A DNA stretch of 64,000 nucleotides from positions 38,990 to 102,989 of the forward strand of contig NZ_JAMQKB010000011.1 in assembly GCF_028416575.1 (NCBI RefSeq), read 5' to 3'. Positions 52,496 through 62,499 of this stretch are shown here, in pieces. Within the stretch, counting starts at the first letter, position 1; every line of letters begins with the position of its first letter. Under the pieces are notes generated by a model. It did no database searches. It was given only the letters and a program-made list of their open reading frames with translations, and was not told where the DNA came from. The position numbers and the translations under genes were made by a program. Source of the DNA: Terrihalobacillus insolitus. GTDB lineage: Bacteria; Bacillota; Bacilli; Bacillales; Amphibacillaceae.

Positions 52496-53158
52496 TTAAA
52501 AATCCTGGATGATAGTAGCTCCAATTTTAATTTCCATGTTCTTTTTATCTGTTAAAAGTAATTCGCTGTTTGTTAACTTCCATTCAGCATGATTGTCCTG
52601 TAATCGATAAATCTGGTTAAACCTCTCTCCAGTTTTTTCACGATCGTTTACGCCAATTTTAACCGAGGACAGAAATTCATTATTCGTCTCCTTACTCGTT
52701 GGCATGCTTCCTTCTCCCCATTCAATGAGGAAAGGCAATGTTTCTTGCCCACTTGGAAAGAGCATTCGCCAAGAGAGTATTGATCCATCTGGCTTTTTTC
52801 GACTTCCATCAAGTGGTCCTTGAAATGGGATGTCGTTCTCTCTAAAGTGGTGTATGAAGCTGTTGATTGAATCGGTTCTCAGAGCAACTTGGAACACCCC
52901 TTCCCCCCTTTGGTTTAGGTGGATAGAAAGCTGTTGAATTAACGGGTTATCTGCATTCGTAGCCTTTTCTTGATTTGAAATCCCGAGCCATTCCAAGTAG
53001 CAACCATTTCCCAGAAAGCATAAGTGATTATAGGTACCCCAGCTATCATGGTTGCCACCAGAAACTGTTGATAATCCATATGTATTAGCAAAATGGTGAG
53101 CAGACTTCTCGGGGTCGTTACTGGCTATCACAATATGATCAATGGCAAGCATTCTCAT
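52496..53158 (-). CDS. VOC-family (glyoxalase-like) protein
   Basis: 220 residues. AIDHIVIASNDPEKSAHHFA..YGL opens the family fold; YNHLCFLGNGCYLEWLGIS completes the first beta-alpha-beta unit. Metal ligand H7, H48 and E-type residues are likely. It overlaps the luciferase-like gene by 4 bp and forms the end of a three-gene operon with it and a GNAT. Substrate unknown. Confidence 0.8.
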   Translation of the reverse strand: MRMLAIDHIVIASNDPEKSAHHFANTYGLSTVSGGNHDSWGTYNHLCFLGNGCYLEWLGISNQEKATNADNPLIQQLSIHLNQRGEGVFQVALRTDSINSFIHHFRENDIPFQGPLDGSRKKPDGSILSWRMLFPSGQETLPFLIEWGEGSMPTSKETNNEFLSSVKIGVNDREKTGERFNQIYRLQDNHAEWKLTNSELLLTDKKNMEIKIGATIIQDF

Positions 53159-54159
53159 CCTTCTTTCTCGTTTAGCTTAAAGATTTTTGCTATTCGTTCA
53201 TATGACTTGATTCTTTCTTCAAATGGATGAACAATGGTATTCAGAATAATTTCATCCACTCCATAGCTTTCCGCTAGATTTTCCAATTCTTGCTTTACCT
53301 GTTCTGGATTCCCTACAATCATTCGCTTTCTATTTTCCTTGACACGTTCCTTTTCAAAGAGAGAATAAGGGTAGCTTGACGCCTCTTCCTTTGTTGGGAA
53401 ACGGCTTCGATTCCCACCTTGTTCGATCTTTAAAATTGCTAAGTCCAGACTCGAAGCAAGTAATTCTGCATCTCCCTCTGTTTCTCCACAAACAGCAAAA
53501 ACAGATACATTTCCTTGTGGGGTTTCCTGCTGGATAGAAGGTGTGAAATGTTCAAAATAACGACGCATTGCACCTGTCCCCCCGTGTCCATTAATAAAAT
53601 GGGCAAAAGAATAAGAAGTGCCTAAGCTTGCAGCTAAACGTGCACTTGTTCCACTTGAACCAAGCATCCAGATGGGCGGTGCTGATTCTCCTATAGGTGT
53701 TGCTTGGATATCCAAATTTTGTGGATCCTCGCCGTGCAGATAAGCCATTAGATCTCCCACTTGTGTAGGGTAGTTTTGCACATCAGGGAATTTCCCACCA
53801 TTTAAAGCTAGGTTAACCGAAGGCGCCCCACCAGGTGCTCGGCCAATTCCTAGGTCAATTCGCTTAGGATGGAGCGTTTCTAAAACACGGAAAACCTCTG
53901 CTACTTTATAAGAGCTATAATGAGGTATTAATATGCCACCTGTTCCAACACGAATTCGCTTACTGTTTGATGCGAGATGCGCAACCAAAATTTCGGGTGC
54001 TGACCCAGCCAAACTTTGTGTACTATGATGCTCTGATACCCAAAAACGATGAAACCCAAACCCATCAATTGCTTGGATCAATTCTGTTGTTTGATCAAAA
54101 GCATCCCGCGGGGACATCCCTGTAAGAATGGGTGATTGATCCAATATGCTCAATTTCAT
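53155..54159 (-). CDS. LLM-class flavin-dependent monooxygenase
   Basis: 334 residues of the bacterial-luciferase fold (LSILDQSPILTGMSPRDAFDQ, RFWVSEHHSTQSLAGSAPEI, GTGGILIPHYSSYKVAEVF, LGIGRAPGG, WMLGSSGTSARLAASLG). These are the MsnO8-type motifs. It uses FMNH2 and O2; the substrate is unknown. ATG 54159 follows GAGGGGG. Confidence 0.9.
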   Translation of the reverse strand: MKLSILDQSPILTGMSPRDAFDQTTELIQAIDGFGFHRFWVSEHHSTQSLAGSAPEILVAHLASNSKRIRVGTGGILIPHYSSYKVAEVFRVLETLHPKRIDLGIGRAPGGAPSVNLALNGGKFPDVQNYPTQVGDLMAYLHGEDPQNLDIQATPIGESAPPIWMLGSSGTSARLAASLGTSYSFAHFINGHGGTGAMRRYFEHFTPSIQQETPQGNVSVFAVCGETEGDAELLASSLDLAILKIEQGGNRSRFPTKEEASSYPYSLFEKERVKENRKRMIVGNPEQVKQELENLAESYGVDEIILNTIVHPFEERIKSYERIAKIFKLNEKEG

Positions 54160-54191
54160 TGTGTGCCCCCTCAATTTCTGTTGGATTCTCT

Positions 54192-54722
54192 CTATTTTTT
54201 ACCTAACCACTCGTTTTCCAGCATGCTCATTTCCCACAAATTCCAATACGTATCACCAAATTTTTTTGCGTGTCTTAGCAATCCTTCTTTTTTAAATCCT
54301 ACCCTCTCATAACAAATAATGGCCGGTTTGTTGAAATCAAATACACCAAGGCTTACTCTATGTAAGTGAAGTGCATCAAACGCTATTTTTAATATTTCTT
54401 TCAACATAAGTTGGCCGGTACCTTGTCCCCTTGCAAATTTCTCACCAATTAATACTTTTCCTATTCTCGCCGACTTATTTTTTTTGTCAATGTGGCCCAG
54501 CGATATGTGACCTACCACTTTTCCTGTTTCACTTTGGATCACGCTGTAAACTAGTTTGTCGGAGTGATCATTGTTTGCGTTTTGAATATAGTTGGCTAAT
54601 TGTTGCTCTGTTAAAGGGAAATCAAAGGTTGATCCTCCCCATTGAACTAAAAGTTCTGGTGTATCAATCCAATTAATCAGCTGTTCATAATCCGAAGGCC
54701 CGAAATATTTTAGCTCAACCAT
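54192..54722 (-). CDS. GNAT acetyltransferase
   Basis: 176 residues. IGKVLIGEKFARGQGTGQLMLKEIL (acetyl-CoA loop R-G-Q-G-T-G) and LGVFDFNKPAIICYERVGF are the family motifs. It precedes the monooxygenase gene on the same strand by 32 bp, so it opens the operon. Function not known. Confidence 0.87.
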   Translation of the reverse strand: MVELKYFGPSDYEQLINWIDTPELLVQWGGSTFDFPLTEQQLANYIQNANNDHSDKLVYSVIQSETGKVVGHISLGHIDKKNKSARIGKVLIGEKFARGQGTGQLMLKEILKIAFDALHLHRVSLGVFDFNKPAIICYERVGFKKEGLLRHAKKFGDTYWNLWEMSMLENEWLGKK

Positions 54723-54886
54723 TGCTGTTCTCCTCTCGTCTCTTCTCTTCTCTTCTGTGATAACGATATCTTAATATTATTATCCCCATTAATGACAGGA
54801 GATTGCAACTATTCACCTTTAGCATTTAAACTAAATTAGGTAAAATACATTATTTAGAAAGCTAATAGATGCTTTTATAATTATTA

Positions 54887-55556
54887 GTGCGAGTTCAAAA
54901 ACCTCCATGGCTTATCAGCCACCACAATGAATGAAAAAAGAATTAAAGTCACTAGTTTTCGTATAAAAAGCCAGATAATTAAAAGCGAGCAGATGGGGCA
55001 GGACGCGCGTTTGTCAGGTTTTTGGCCCCGAATACGTCTTCATCGCCCGAATGAGAGCGCGTTCGTCAAGTTTTTGGCTCCGAATGCGTCTTCATCGCCC
55101 GAATGAGAGCGCGTTTGTCTGATTTTTGGCCCCGAATGCGTCTTCATCGCCCCGATGAGAGCGCGTTCGTCAGGGTTTTGGCCCCGAATGCGTCTTCATC
55201 GCCCGAATGAGAGCGCGTTTGTCTGATTTTTGGCCCCGAATGCGTCTTCATCGCCCCGATGAGAGCGCGTTCGTCAGGATTTTGGCCGCGAATGCGTCTT
55301 CATCGCCCGAATGAGAGCGCGTTCGTCAGGATTTTGGCTCCGAATGCGTCTTCATCGCCCGAATGAGAGCGCGTTCGTCAGGATATTGGCTCCGAATGCG
55401 TCTTCATCGCCCGAATGAGAGCGCGTTCGTCAGGGTTTTGGCCCCGAATACGTCTTCATCGCCCGAATGAGAGCGCGTTTGTCAGGTTTTTGGCTCTATA
55501 TGCGTTCTCATGCCCAGGTGCACAGCTTATCGTTTGGCACTTTTTAAACACGCTCT
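54887..55556. repeat. MITE-related element enclosing a 52-bp tandem array (copy G)
   Basis: The ends GTGCGAGTTCAAAAA and TTTTTAAACACGCTCT resemble those of copies A-E. Inside is a ~515-bp array. There is no exact target duplication (ATTA against AATA) and no gene. Confidence 0.7.
55001..55516. repeat. 52-bp tandem repeat array (~10 copies)
   Basis: Units begin GAGAGCGCGTTCGTC at 55053, 55105, 55157, 55209, 55261, 55313, 55365, 55417 and 55469, and a degenerate one near 55001, exactly 52 bp apart. Each holds GAATGCGTCTTCATCGCCC. As 52 is not a multiple of three it is not coding. Copies differ at few places, so the array is young or homogenised. Confidence 0.95.
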
Positions 55557-55646
55557 AATATGTAAACCTGTGAAATTTTTCGAATAAATTTAACTGGATC
55601 AGCGAAAATTAAGACGGTCTATGATCTAAAGAGAGGAGTGCGAGGA

Positions 55647-56699
55647 ATGTACAATAAAATCATGTCGACACTAGTATTTGTTGGTGTTCCTGTTTCTGTG
55701 ATTGGCAGTCTAATGTCCTGGTCACAAATTTTGATGTTTATCTTTTATTGTTTAACCATTGTTGCCCTTGCTGCTTATATGGGTCGAGCAACGGAAAGTT
55801 TGGCCATTATTTCAGGGCCAGCAGTTGGTGGGCTTTTGAATGCAACGTTCGGAAATGCTGTTGAAATGATTATTGCAATTTTTGCATTACGAGCAGGGTT
55901 AAGGGAGGTCGTTCTTGCATCCTTGACTGGTTCTGTAATAGGAAACTTACTTCTAGTAGCGGGGTTATCCTTTTTAGTTGGGGGGGTTCGGTTTAAACGA
56001 CAAAAATACAATGTATACGATGCAAGGCATAATTCAGCATTACTCATGTTTGCTGTTATCGTTGCGTTTATTTTCCCTATTGCCTTTTCTTACCGACTCA
56101 GTGAAGACGATGCAATGTTTTTGAGTACTTCTGTGGCGATTATTATGATTTTGCTATACATTGCTGCACTTTTTTTCAAATTAGTAACGCATCGCGGTGT
56201 TTATCCTAGTGTGGAGGAAGGAGAGCAGAATGAAAAACCAGAATGGAGTAAAGGGAAGGCGATGATTGTTTTATTCCTAGCAACCATTGCAGTAGCCTAC
56301 ATTAGTGAAAGCCTTGTCCAAACGTTTGAGACAGTTGGTGAAACATTTGGTTGGAGTGAGATATTTATCGGGGTAATCATTGTTGCTATTGTGGGGAATG
56401 CAGCTGAGCATGGGGCAGCGATTATAATGGCATACAAAAATCGCATGAGTGTCGCTGTTGAAATAGCTGTTGGTTCCACCTTGCAAATTGCTATGTTTGT
56501 CGCACCTTTGCTTGTATTGATATCTTACCTATTCGAAGAGTCCATGCCCCTTATCTTCTCAATGCCAGAGCTAGTATCTATGGTTTTAGGGGTTTTATTG
56601 ACGATTCAAGTGACCAACGATGGGGACACCAATTGGTTTGAAGGTGCTACATTACTTGCAACATACGCTATTATGGTCGTCGGCTTTTACCTACTATAG
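55647..56699 (+). CDS. Ca2+/H+ exchanger (CAX family)
   Basis: 350 residues, eleven hydrophobic segments. The two CAX signature helices are GPAVGGLLNATFGNAVEMIIAI (first half) and VAIVGNAAEHGAAIIMA (second half), with an acidic loop (EEGEQNEKPEW) between. It exports Ca2+ in exchange for protons. ATG 55647 follows GAGAGGAG. Confidence 0.93.
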   Translation: MYNKIMSTLVFVGVPVSVIGSLMSWSQILMFIFYCLTIVALAAYMGRATESLAIISGPAVGGLLNATFGNAVEMIIAIFALRAGLREVVLASLTGSVIGNLLLVAGLSFLVGGVRFKRQKYNVYDARHNSALLMFAVIVAFIFPIAFSYRLSEDDAMFLSTSVAIIMILLYIAALFFKLVTHRGVYPSVEEGEQNEKPEWSKGKAMIVLFLATIAVAYISESLVQTFETVGETFGWSEIFIGVIIVAIVGNAAEHGAAIIMAYKNRMSVAVEIAVGSTLQIAMFVAPLLVLISYLFEESMPLIFSMPELVSMVLGVLLTIQVTNDGDTNWFEGATLLATYAIMVVGFYLL

Positions 56700-56887
56700 T
56701 GGTTGCTTACCCCTGTTGGCAAGGCATAGCCTGTCATCGTGTTTTGTAAATGGTGATGTTTTCTATTATAGGTATGTTCATACAAGATAAATTATCCGTT
56801 ATTTTACAGCCCGTACAGTGCTTTGTTTTTATATGTTATAATAGGATGAATCATGAGTGATTTTTACCTGTACGGAGAGGTGATACA

Positions 56888-57349
56888 ATGGATCAAACAG
56901 AACAGTACTTGGAAAAGAAACAGGATCCTTCATTAAAATTGTTTGTCGTGTTATCAAAAGCATACCGTTCCATCACAGATAAGGTAGAAGCTGATATTCG
57001 AAAAAAAGGGCTGAATCCAACAGAGTTTGGGGTGCTAGAACTACTTTTTCACCGAGGAGATCAACCATTGCAAAAAATTGGTGAGAAAATTCTACTTGCG
57101 AGTGGCAGTATTACGTATGTAGTTGACAAACTTGAAGAAAAGAAATATATAAAAAGAAAGCCTTGCCCAGAGGATAGAAGAATTACCTATGCGTCGATTA
57201 CAGATAAGGGGAAGGAACTTTTGAACGACATTTTTCCAGACCATTGGAGCAGGATTGAGGAAATTACGGATGGTTTAGACAAAGAAGAAAAAGAATCGGC
57301 GATAAAGCTACTTAAAAAGTTAGGCTTTTATGCTAGTGAAAAAGATTAA
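56888..57349 (+). CDS. MarR-family transcriptional regulator
   Basis: 153 residues. Winged helix (GLNPTEFGVLELLFHRGDQPLQKIGEKILLASGSITYVVDKLEEKKYIKRKPCPEDRRITYASIT). The single Cys in KRKPCPEDRR lies in the wing and could be a redox sensor in the OhrR/YodB manner, but it is not at the usual N-terminal place. GGAGAGGTG precedes ATG 56888. Target genes unknown. Confidence 0.9.
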   Translation: MDQTEQYLEKKQDPSLKLFVVLSKAYRSITDKVEADIRKKGLNPTEFGVLELLFHRGDQPLQKIGEKILLASGSITYVVDKLEEKKYIKRKPCPEDRRITYASITDKGKELLNDIFPDHWSRIEEITDGLDKEEKESAIKLLKKLGFYASEKD

Positions 57350-57624
57350 AGGACACGCGTAAAAAGAAATTGGGTCTTGCAAATAGGAAGAAACAAAAAA
57401 TTGCGTATTTAACGATCTTTAAAAAAAGAGCACTTATTTTTTTTATAGTGTTGTATTGTTTGAATCTATTTCAGCTAATTTAAAAAATAGGACAATAGAA
57501 GCAGGAAATTCTGTATGTATGTTTGAACAACCTTGTTAGTGGGTATAAAGTAATTAGTGACCGATTTTGTGCGATACATTTTCGGTTCGATTAACTAAGA
57601 ATATCTCTGGGGGGACAAACAGCA
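57350..57624. other. Intergenic, no gene
   Basis: AT-rich with no recognisable structure apart from a short A-rich tract near 57420. Confidence 0.4.
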
Positions 57625-57915
57625 GTGGAAAAACCTCATGTTGTCGTCTATGTTAGTGACAACTGTTCACATTCTGAAAAGGTGTTGTCTTTGTTGGAAT
57701 ATGTCAACGTTCCGTATGAAAAGAAAAATATTTCCGAGGAAAAGAAAGTAGTTCGTGAATTGCAGCAGCATCAAATCTATGGCACACCTGCGACCTTCAT
57801 TAACAATCAAGTTATTTTGGGTTATCAAAAATACAAGATTAAGCAGGCGTTGGGAATGTTGACAGGGGTAGACAGAGAAAAGATAAACGATGATCATTTT
57901 TATAAGCGATTTTAA
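57625..57915 (+). CDS. Glutaredoxin-like protein
   Basis: 96 residues. YVSDNCSHSEKVLSLLEYVNVPYEKKNI gives a single active-site Cys (CSHS rather than CPYC), followed by YGTPATFINNQVILGY with the cis-proline. It may be a monothiol (bacilliredoxin-like or Fe-S related) member. GTG 57625 has GGGGGG about 10 nt upstream. Confidence 0.82.
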   Translation: MEKPHVVVYVSDNCSHSEKVLSLLEYVNVPYEKKNISEEKKVVRELQQHQIYGTPATFINNQVILGYQKYKIKQALGMLTGVDREKINDDHFYKRF

Positions 57916-57955
57916 CAGACGAGGGGGAATCAGTCTCACTTGTCTGTTATTTTTT
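57914..57955 (+). terminator. Terminator after glutaredoxin-like gene
   Basis: AACAGACGAG ... CTTGTCTGTT followed by ATTTTTTTT. Confidence 0.82.
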
Positions 57956-58024
57956 TTATGAACTCATTTCAGTGCTCCTTCATAGGCTACTAATAAAAAT
58001 GAGTTTAAAAAGAGGTGTATGTCC

Positions 58025-58585
58025 ATGAACCGTCAAAATCCTTCGCACCAACCGTTTTATCCTTATCAAAGCCATATACAGTATTCACCACCTATACACC
58101 AACATCATCGACGGCGTCCATCTCCAGGAATCATTCCACCATATGGTGTTGCTCAATCTAATGGAAATCCTTTCATGCAGGGACCTTTTCCAGCAAAAGG
58201 CGGGGCACCACCGAATAAAGCTGTGCCATCACAAAATGGGATGCAACCGTATTATTCAAATGCATCATTCAACCATTCACCAACGATACCTGTTACACCT
58301 TTCCAAAAGTACTCGAAGCCGTCTCAGCCTTCTTATCTTTCGAATTATGGCACTCCAGGTATGGGTCCGAAAAATAATGGATGGATGGATCAGTGGATAC
58401 CATATCAATCGGCTCCATTTCCGCAGCAAGGGAATATGCCAAAGGGGTTCATGAATTACTTTCATGATGAAGATGGTCAACTAGATATTGATAAAATGTT
58501 ATCTACTTTTGGAAAAGTTGCCGACACGGTAAAACAGGTTTCACCAATGGTTAAAGGATTGGGAACGTTCATAAAACCAAAGTAA
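58025..58585 (+). CDS. YppG-family protein
   Basis: 186 residues, rich in Pro, Gln, Asn and His in the first 140 (HQPFYPYQSHIQYSPPIHQ), likely disordered. The conserved C-terminus is MNYFHDEDGQLDIDKMLSTFGKVADTVKQVSPMVKGLGTFI, the YppG signature. Such proteins are found in spore formers and are coat-like. ATG 58025 follows AGAGGTG; GTG 58019 is too near it. Confidence 0.85.
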   Translation: MNRQNPSHQPFYPYQSHIQYSPPIHQHHRRRPSPGIIPPYGVAQSNGNPFMQGPFPAKGGAPPNKAVPSQNGMQPYYSNASFNHSPTIPVTPFQKYSKPSQPSYLSNYGTPGMGPKNNGWMDQWIPYQSAPFPQQGNMPKGFMNYFHDEDGQLDIDKMLSTFGKVADTVKQVSPMVKGLGTFIKPK

Positions 58586-58590
58586 AGATA

Positions 58591-58627
58591 AAAAATCCTT
58601 GTTCTAGTGCTATGACAAGGATTTTTT
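58591..58627 (+). terminator. Terminator after yppG-like gene
   Basis: AAAAATCCTTGT-TCTAGTGCTATG-ACAAGGATTTTTT. Confidence 0.88.
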
Positions 58628-58665
58628 ATAACGAAATGGGAATGGTTATATGTTAAGGAGTGAAT

Positions 58666-59382
58666 ATGATGATCGGGTGTTTATGCTTACATGGATTTAC
58701 AGGTGGCATTTACGAAATAAAGCCAATTATACATTACTTGAAAAACAACTCAAATTGGAAAGTCGTTGCACCAGAGCTACCAGGGCATGGCACTACATTA
58801 TCCTTACATGACACAACATGCGATCAGTGGTTAGAAGCCTCAGAAAATGCACTGGTTGAACTATATAAGGAATGTGATAAAGTTTATCTTATCGGATTTT
58901 CCATGGGTGGTATGATTGCAACCTATCTTGCTGCTAATTATGACATTGAAAAGTTGGTCTTATTATCTGCATCTGGAAAATACATTTCTCCTAAACGGAT
59001 GCTAATGGAGATAGGGGAAGGGCTGGTTAACAAGGTAAAAGGACAAGTTGTGGATTATACATTTGTTCATCGATTTCTAGAAAAAAGAAAAAGTGGTAAA
59101 GTCCCATTTAAGGCAACTATGGAGTTTAGGAAGTGTGTAAAATTCACGGGCCAATATTTATCAAATATAACCTGTCCTGTGTTCATAGCACACGGAATGA
59201 GGGATTGTATCGTTCCTTATAAGACAGCATGTTATTTGGAAAAACAAATACCAGCAGATGATAAAAAAGTTGTGTTTTTTGATCAAGCGAGACATCTTAT
59301 TTGTCATAGTAGGGAAAAAGATGTTCTTAATCAGATGGTGCTGGAGTTCTTAACAAAGGAAAAGAAGGGAAGCAAAGTTTAA
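58666..59382 (+). CDS. Alpha/beta hydrolase (carboxylesterase-like)
   Basis: 238 residues. CLHGFTGG (oxyanion loop), nucleophile Ser in IGFSMGGMIA, Asp in HGMRDCIVPYK and His in DQARHLICH make the triad. The size and motifs fit the Est30-type carboxylesterases. Substrate unknown. AAGGAGTGAA precedes ATG 58666; the next ATG 58669 is also possible. Confidence 0.87.
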   Translation: MMIGCLCLHGFTGGIYEIKPIIHYLKNNSNWKVVAPELPGHGTTLSLHDTTCDQWLEASENALVELYKECDKVYLIGFSMGGMIATYLAANYDIEKLVLLSASGKYISPKRMLMEIGEGLVNKVKGQVVDYTFVHRFLEKRKSGKVPFKATMEFRKCVKFTGQYLSNITCPVFIAHGMRDCIVPYKTACYLEKQIPADDKKVVFFDQARHLICHSREKDVLNQMVLEFLTKEKKGSKV

Positions 59383-59472
59383 CATTTTTTCACAAAGATA
59401 AGCATGGATATTCTGAAATAACGGCATCTGTGTCTGCTCAATGACGGAAATAAGGCTTTTTTCATTCGCCTG

Positions 59473-60396
59473 CTAAGATTCAGAATTTGATCTTTTGCTT
59501 TTATTTGAAATGGTCAAAATAGACTTCCTTGATGTACTGACGATAAACAAAGATAGCCCGAATAGGATGATAGAACCTCCAAGCCACTGTGTCGCAGAAA
59601 TGGCTTCACCTAATATCAAGTAAGCAAGTAGTGAAGCGCCTATTGGCTCAAATACGATTGCCATCGATATGGTAGCCGTACTGACCCACTTTAATGCCCA
59701 ATTAAAAAGTGTATGGCCCAAAAAAGTGGGAATGATGGCTAAACCAATAAAAACCATCCAATTACCGATTGGATAACCAAAAAAAGCATTGCCTAGAATC
59801 AGATTATAAGCGATAAGGGTAATCGAACTGACTCCATATACGACAAATGTGTACGTCATTAATGAAAGTCGCTTTCTTGCGTTTTGTCCTAATAAAAAGT
59901 AGCCAGTGACCATGATCGCACCGATAATCGCAAGAATGTCCCCGTAAAAAGCTATACCACTTATTTTAAAATCTCCCCAACTGATAATAACACTGCCAGT
60001 TAATGCAATGATCATACTGATTAAAGTTCCCGCTGAAAAACGTTCTTGGTAAAAAAGAAAGGTGCCTAGAAAAGCGAAAATCGGTTGAAGTGTTACCAAC
60101 ACTACGGAACTTGCAACAGATGTATAATTTAACGATTCAAACCAAAAAATAAAATGAAATGCGAGAAATACCCCTGCTAATGAACATAAAATCCAGTCGT
60201 TTTTTGTAATAAATCGAAATTCATGTTTCGTCTTCACCATAAAGGGAATCATAATAATTACTGCAAGTAGCAATCGATAATTCGCAATAATAGAGGCAGG
60301 AGCTTCGGGTGCAAGCTTCACTAAAATCGCGGCGGTGGAGACCGAAATCACCCCAACTGTAATAGCTGCGTAGGGGTTGAATGGAGGTATTCTCAT
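59473..60396 (-). CDS. EamA-family (DMT) transporter
   Basis: 307 residues with ten helices made of two EamA repeats (first begins YAAITVGVISVSTAAILVKLAP, second begins GDILAIIGAIMVTGYFLLG). It exports or imports an unknown metabolite. ATG 60396 follows AGGAGG; further upstream in-frame codons lie before that site. Confidence 0.9.
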   Translation of the reverse strand: MRIPPFNPYAAITVGVISVSTAAILVKLAPEAPASIIANYRLLLAVIIMIPFMVKTKHEFRFITKNDWILCSLAGVFLAFHFIFWFESLNYTSVASSVVLVTLQPIFAFLGTFLFYQERFSAGTLISMIIALTGSVIISWGDFKISGIAFYGDILAIIGAIMVTGYFLLGQNARKRLSLMTYTFVVYGVSSITLIAYNLILGNAFFGYPIGNWMVFIGLAIIPTFLGHTLFNWALKWVSTATISMAIVFEPIGASLLAYLILGEAISATQWLGGSIILFGLSLFIVSTSRKSILTISNKSKRSNSES

Positions 60397-60906
60397 TTTA
60401 TATTCCTCCTGCAAACAGGTTTTTACCCATTTTATCATTCAATGAATTAAAAATCACTAACCATATCGGTAGAATTTAAACAAGTAGTATGGTAAGATGT
60501 ACTAATCCATTGAATGTAGCGAAAAGGCCTCTTCCTGCTCGGAGCTAGGCTTTTTTTTACTTTAAGAAAGTGTGGATTTTCATCGGATTAAAGTAATTAG
60601 AAAAGACAACGAATCCATATTTACTTTTGGGAAGCTTGTGTTTTTCGAAACGATCTGAATGAATGGATAGTCAAAGTAAATGGGCCTTGTGTCATCCTTG
60701 CAGACGAAGGCTTACAGTAATAGGCTTGGCAATACGCCGAGTTTTCAAATCACGTTATGAATAATAGTTCATGTTAGTTCTCGGTGATATTCGCCGGTTT
60801 TAATAGGTTCCAGAGTGCCCAAAAATATTTGTGAAGCCGGGTTCTTAATGAGGTATGATGTAACGTGGCAAAATATATATTTTTGTTAAAGGAGTAGAAA
60901 AAGATA
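60397..60906 (+). other. Long leader region of cshA
   Basis: About 380 nt from a terminator-like GGCCT...AGGC with T8 (60524-60557) to the start codon. No ORF is seen. A GCCGGTTTTAATAGG...TGAAGCCGG hairpin near 60794-60840 and the length suggest a structured, perhaps cold-regulated 5' UTR. Confidence 0.45.
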
Positions 60907-62379
60907 GTGACAACATTTAATTCATTAGGTATTTCAAATCCAATCCTGAAATCTTTAGAAAAGATGGGGTTTGAAGAAGCGACACCGATTCAAGAACAAA
61001 CGATTCCCTTAGGCTTGCAAGGGAAAGATGTAATAGGGCAAGCACAAACAGGCACTGGAAAGACTGCTGCTTTTGGTATTCCAATGATAGAAAAAATCGA
61101 CAAGGACTTAAAAAAAATCCAAGGTTTAGTTGTCGCGCCGACAAGGGAGTTGGCTATTCAAGTATCGGAGGAATTGCATCGTTTAGGTCAATTTAAAGGG
61201 GTAAGGACACTCCCGGTATATGGCGGACAACATATGGATCGTCAAATTAGAGCATTGAAAGATGGGCCACATATTGTTGTTGCCACTCCTGGACGACTAT
61301 TAGACCACATTCGTAGAAGAACGATCCAAATAGGTAATGTGCATACGGCAGTTCTTGATGAAGCAGATGAAATGCTCAACATGGGGTTCATCGATGACAT
61401 CCGGGATATATTAAAAGCAATTCCACAACAAAGACAAACTTTACTTTTTTCAGCAACTATGCCAAAAGAAATTAGAGAAATTGGTACGAAGCTAATGAAA
61501 GACCCTGAAGAAGTAAAAGTGAAGACAAAAGAAATGACAGTCTCAAACATTGACCAGTATTTTGTTGAGGTGCATGAAAAGCAAAAATTTGACACATTAA
61601 CGAACTTACTTGATATCCACGGACCAGAGCTTGCGATTATATTTGGCCGTACAAAGAAGCGAGTAGATGAAATTTCTGAAGGACTTCAAGCTCGTGGTTT
61701 TAGTGCAGAAGGGATTCATGGAGATTTAACACAAGGAAAAAGAATGTCTGTGTTAAACAAGTTTAAAGGCGGACGTATTGAAATTCTAGTTGCAACAGAT
61801 GTAGCTGCAAGAGGGTTAGACATCTCAGGTGTCACACACGTTTACAACTTTGATGTTCCACAAGATCCTGAAAGCTATGTACATCGAATAGGTCGTACGG
61901 GAAGAGCTGGAAAAGGCGGAGAAGCGGTATCATTTATTACGCCTAGAGAAATTCCTCATCTTCACCTAATTGAAAAGGTTACAAAAGGAAAAGTGAAACG
62001 TCTGCCTGTTCCGAGTACGGATGAAGCACTCCGCGGACAACAAGAGGTAACAGTAGAAAAGCTCGTTGAAACGATTGAAAAAAATGACTTAAAATCCTAT
62101 CGTGAAACAGCCAATGAGTTGTTAAGTAAATACGATTCCGTTACCATTGTTTCTGCAGCTCTAAAAATGATGACCAAGGAAAGACAAAACACGCCTGTTC
62201 GTTTGACATCCATCGCACCAGTTAGTGTCAAGCAAGCATACAAAGAAAAGGGAAAGAAAAAGCCATATAGAGGAAATGATAAGCGTAACTTTTCTCGAAA
62301 CAATAACAAGCCATCCCGTAATAGAAAGTTTCAAAATAAAAGAGGTTCATTTAATAAAAACCGTGGAAATCAATCATAG
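60907..62379 (+). CDS. cshA: DEAD-box RNA helicase CshA
   Basis: 490 residues. Motifs: Q motif ([13 protein letters not shown]), I AQTGTGKT, Ia [41 protein letters not shown] basic C-terminal tail ([20 protein letters not shown]) binds RNA. CshA works in the RNA degradosome, ribosome assembly and cold growth. GTG 60907 follows AAAGGAG at ~13 nt. Downstream genes (rhomboid, acpS) are placed as in B. subtilis. Confidence 0.95.
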   Translation: MTTFNSLGISNPILKSLEKMGFEEATPIQEQTIPLGLQGKDVIGQAQTGTGKTAAFGIPMIEKIDKDLKKIQGLVVAPTRELAIQVSEELHRLGQFKGVRTLPVYGGQHMDRQIRALKDGPHIVVATPGRLLDHIRRRTIQIGNVHTAVLDEADEMLNMGFIDDIRDILKAIPQQRQTLLFSATMPKEIREIGTKLMKDPEEVKVKTKEMTVSNIDQYFVEVHEKQKFDTLTNLLDIHGPELAIIFGRTKKRVDEISEGLQARGFSAEGIHGDLTQGKRMSVLNKFKGGRIEILVATDVAARGLDISGVTHVYNFDVPQDPESYVHRIGRTGRAGKGGEAVSFITPREIPHLHLIEKVTKGKVKRLPVPSTDEALRGQQEVTVEKLVETIEKNDLKSYRETANELLSKYDSVTIVSAALKMMTKERQNTPVRLTSIAPVSVKQAYKEKGKKKPYRGNDKRNFSRNNNKPSRNRKFQNKRGSFNKNRGNQS

Positions 62380-62441
62380 TCAAATTTTTCTACCGGTATA
62401 ATTGATAGTGAACAATCGATTCTTTCAGTAGGATATAAAGA

Positions 62442-62474
62442 GGAGCATGCATTTTACCAAGCATGCTCCTTTTC
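62442..62474. terminator. Terminator between cshA and rhomboid
   Basis: GGAGCATGC-ATTTTACCAA-GCATGCTCC followed by TTTTC; works on the plus strand. Confidence 0.85.
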
Positions 62475-62499
62475 TCTGTTATATATGTGGAGAATCTAA

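Noticed and set aside
55001..55516. CRISPR array
   Set aside because: The whole 52-bp unit is conserved with no unique spacers, and no cas genes are near.
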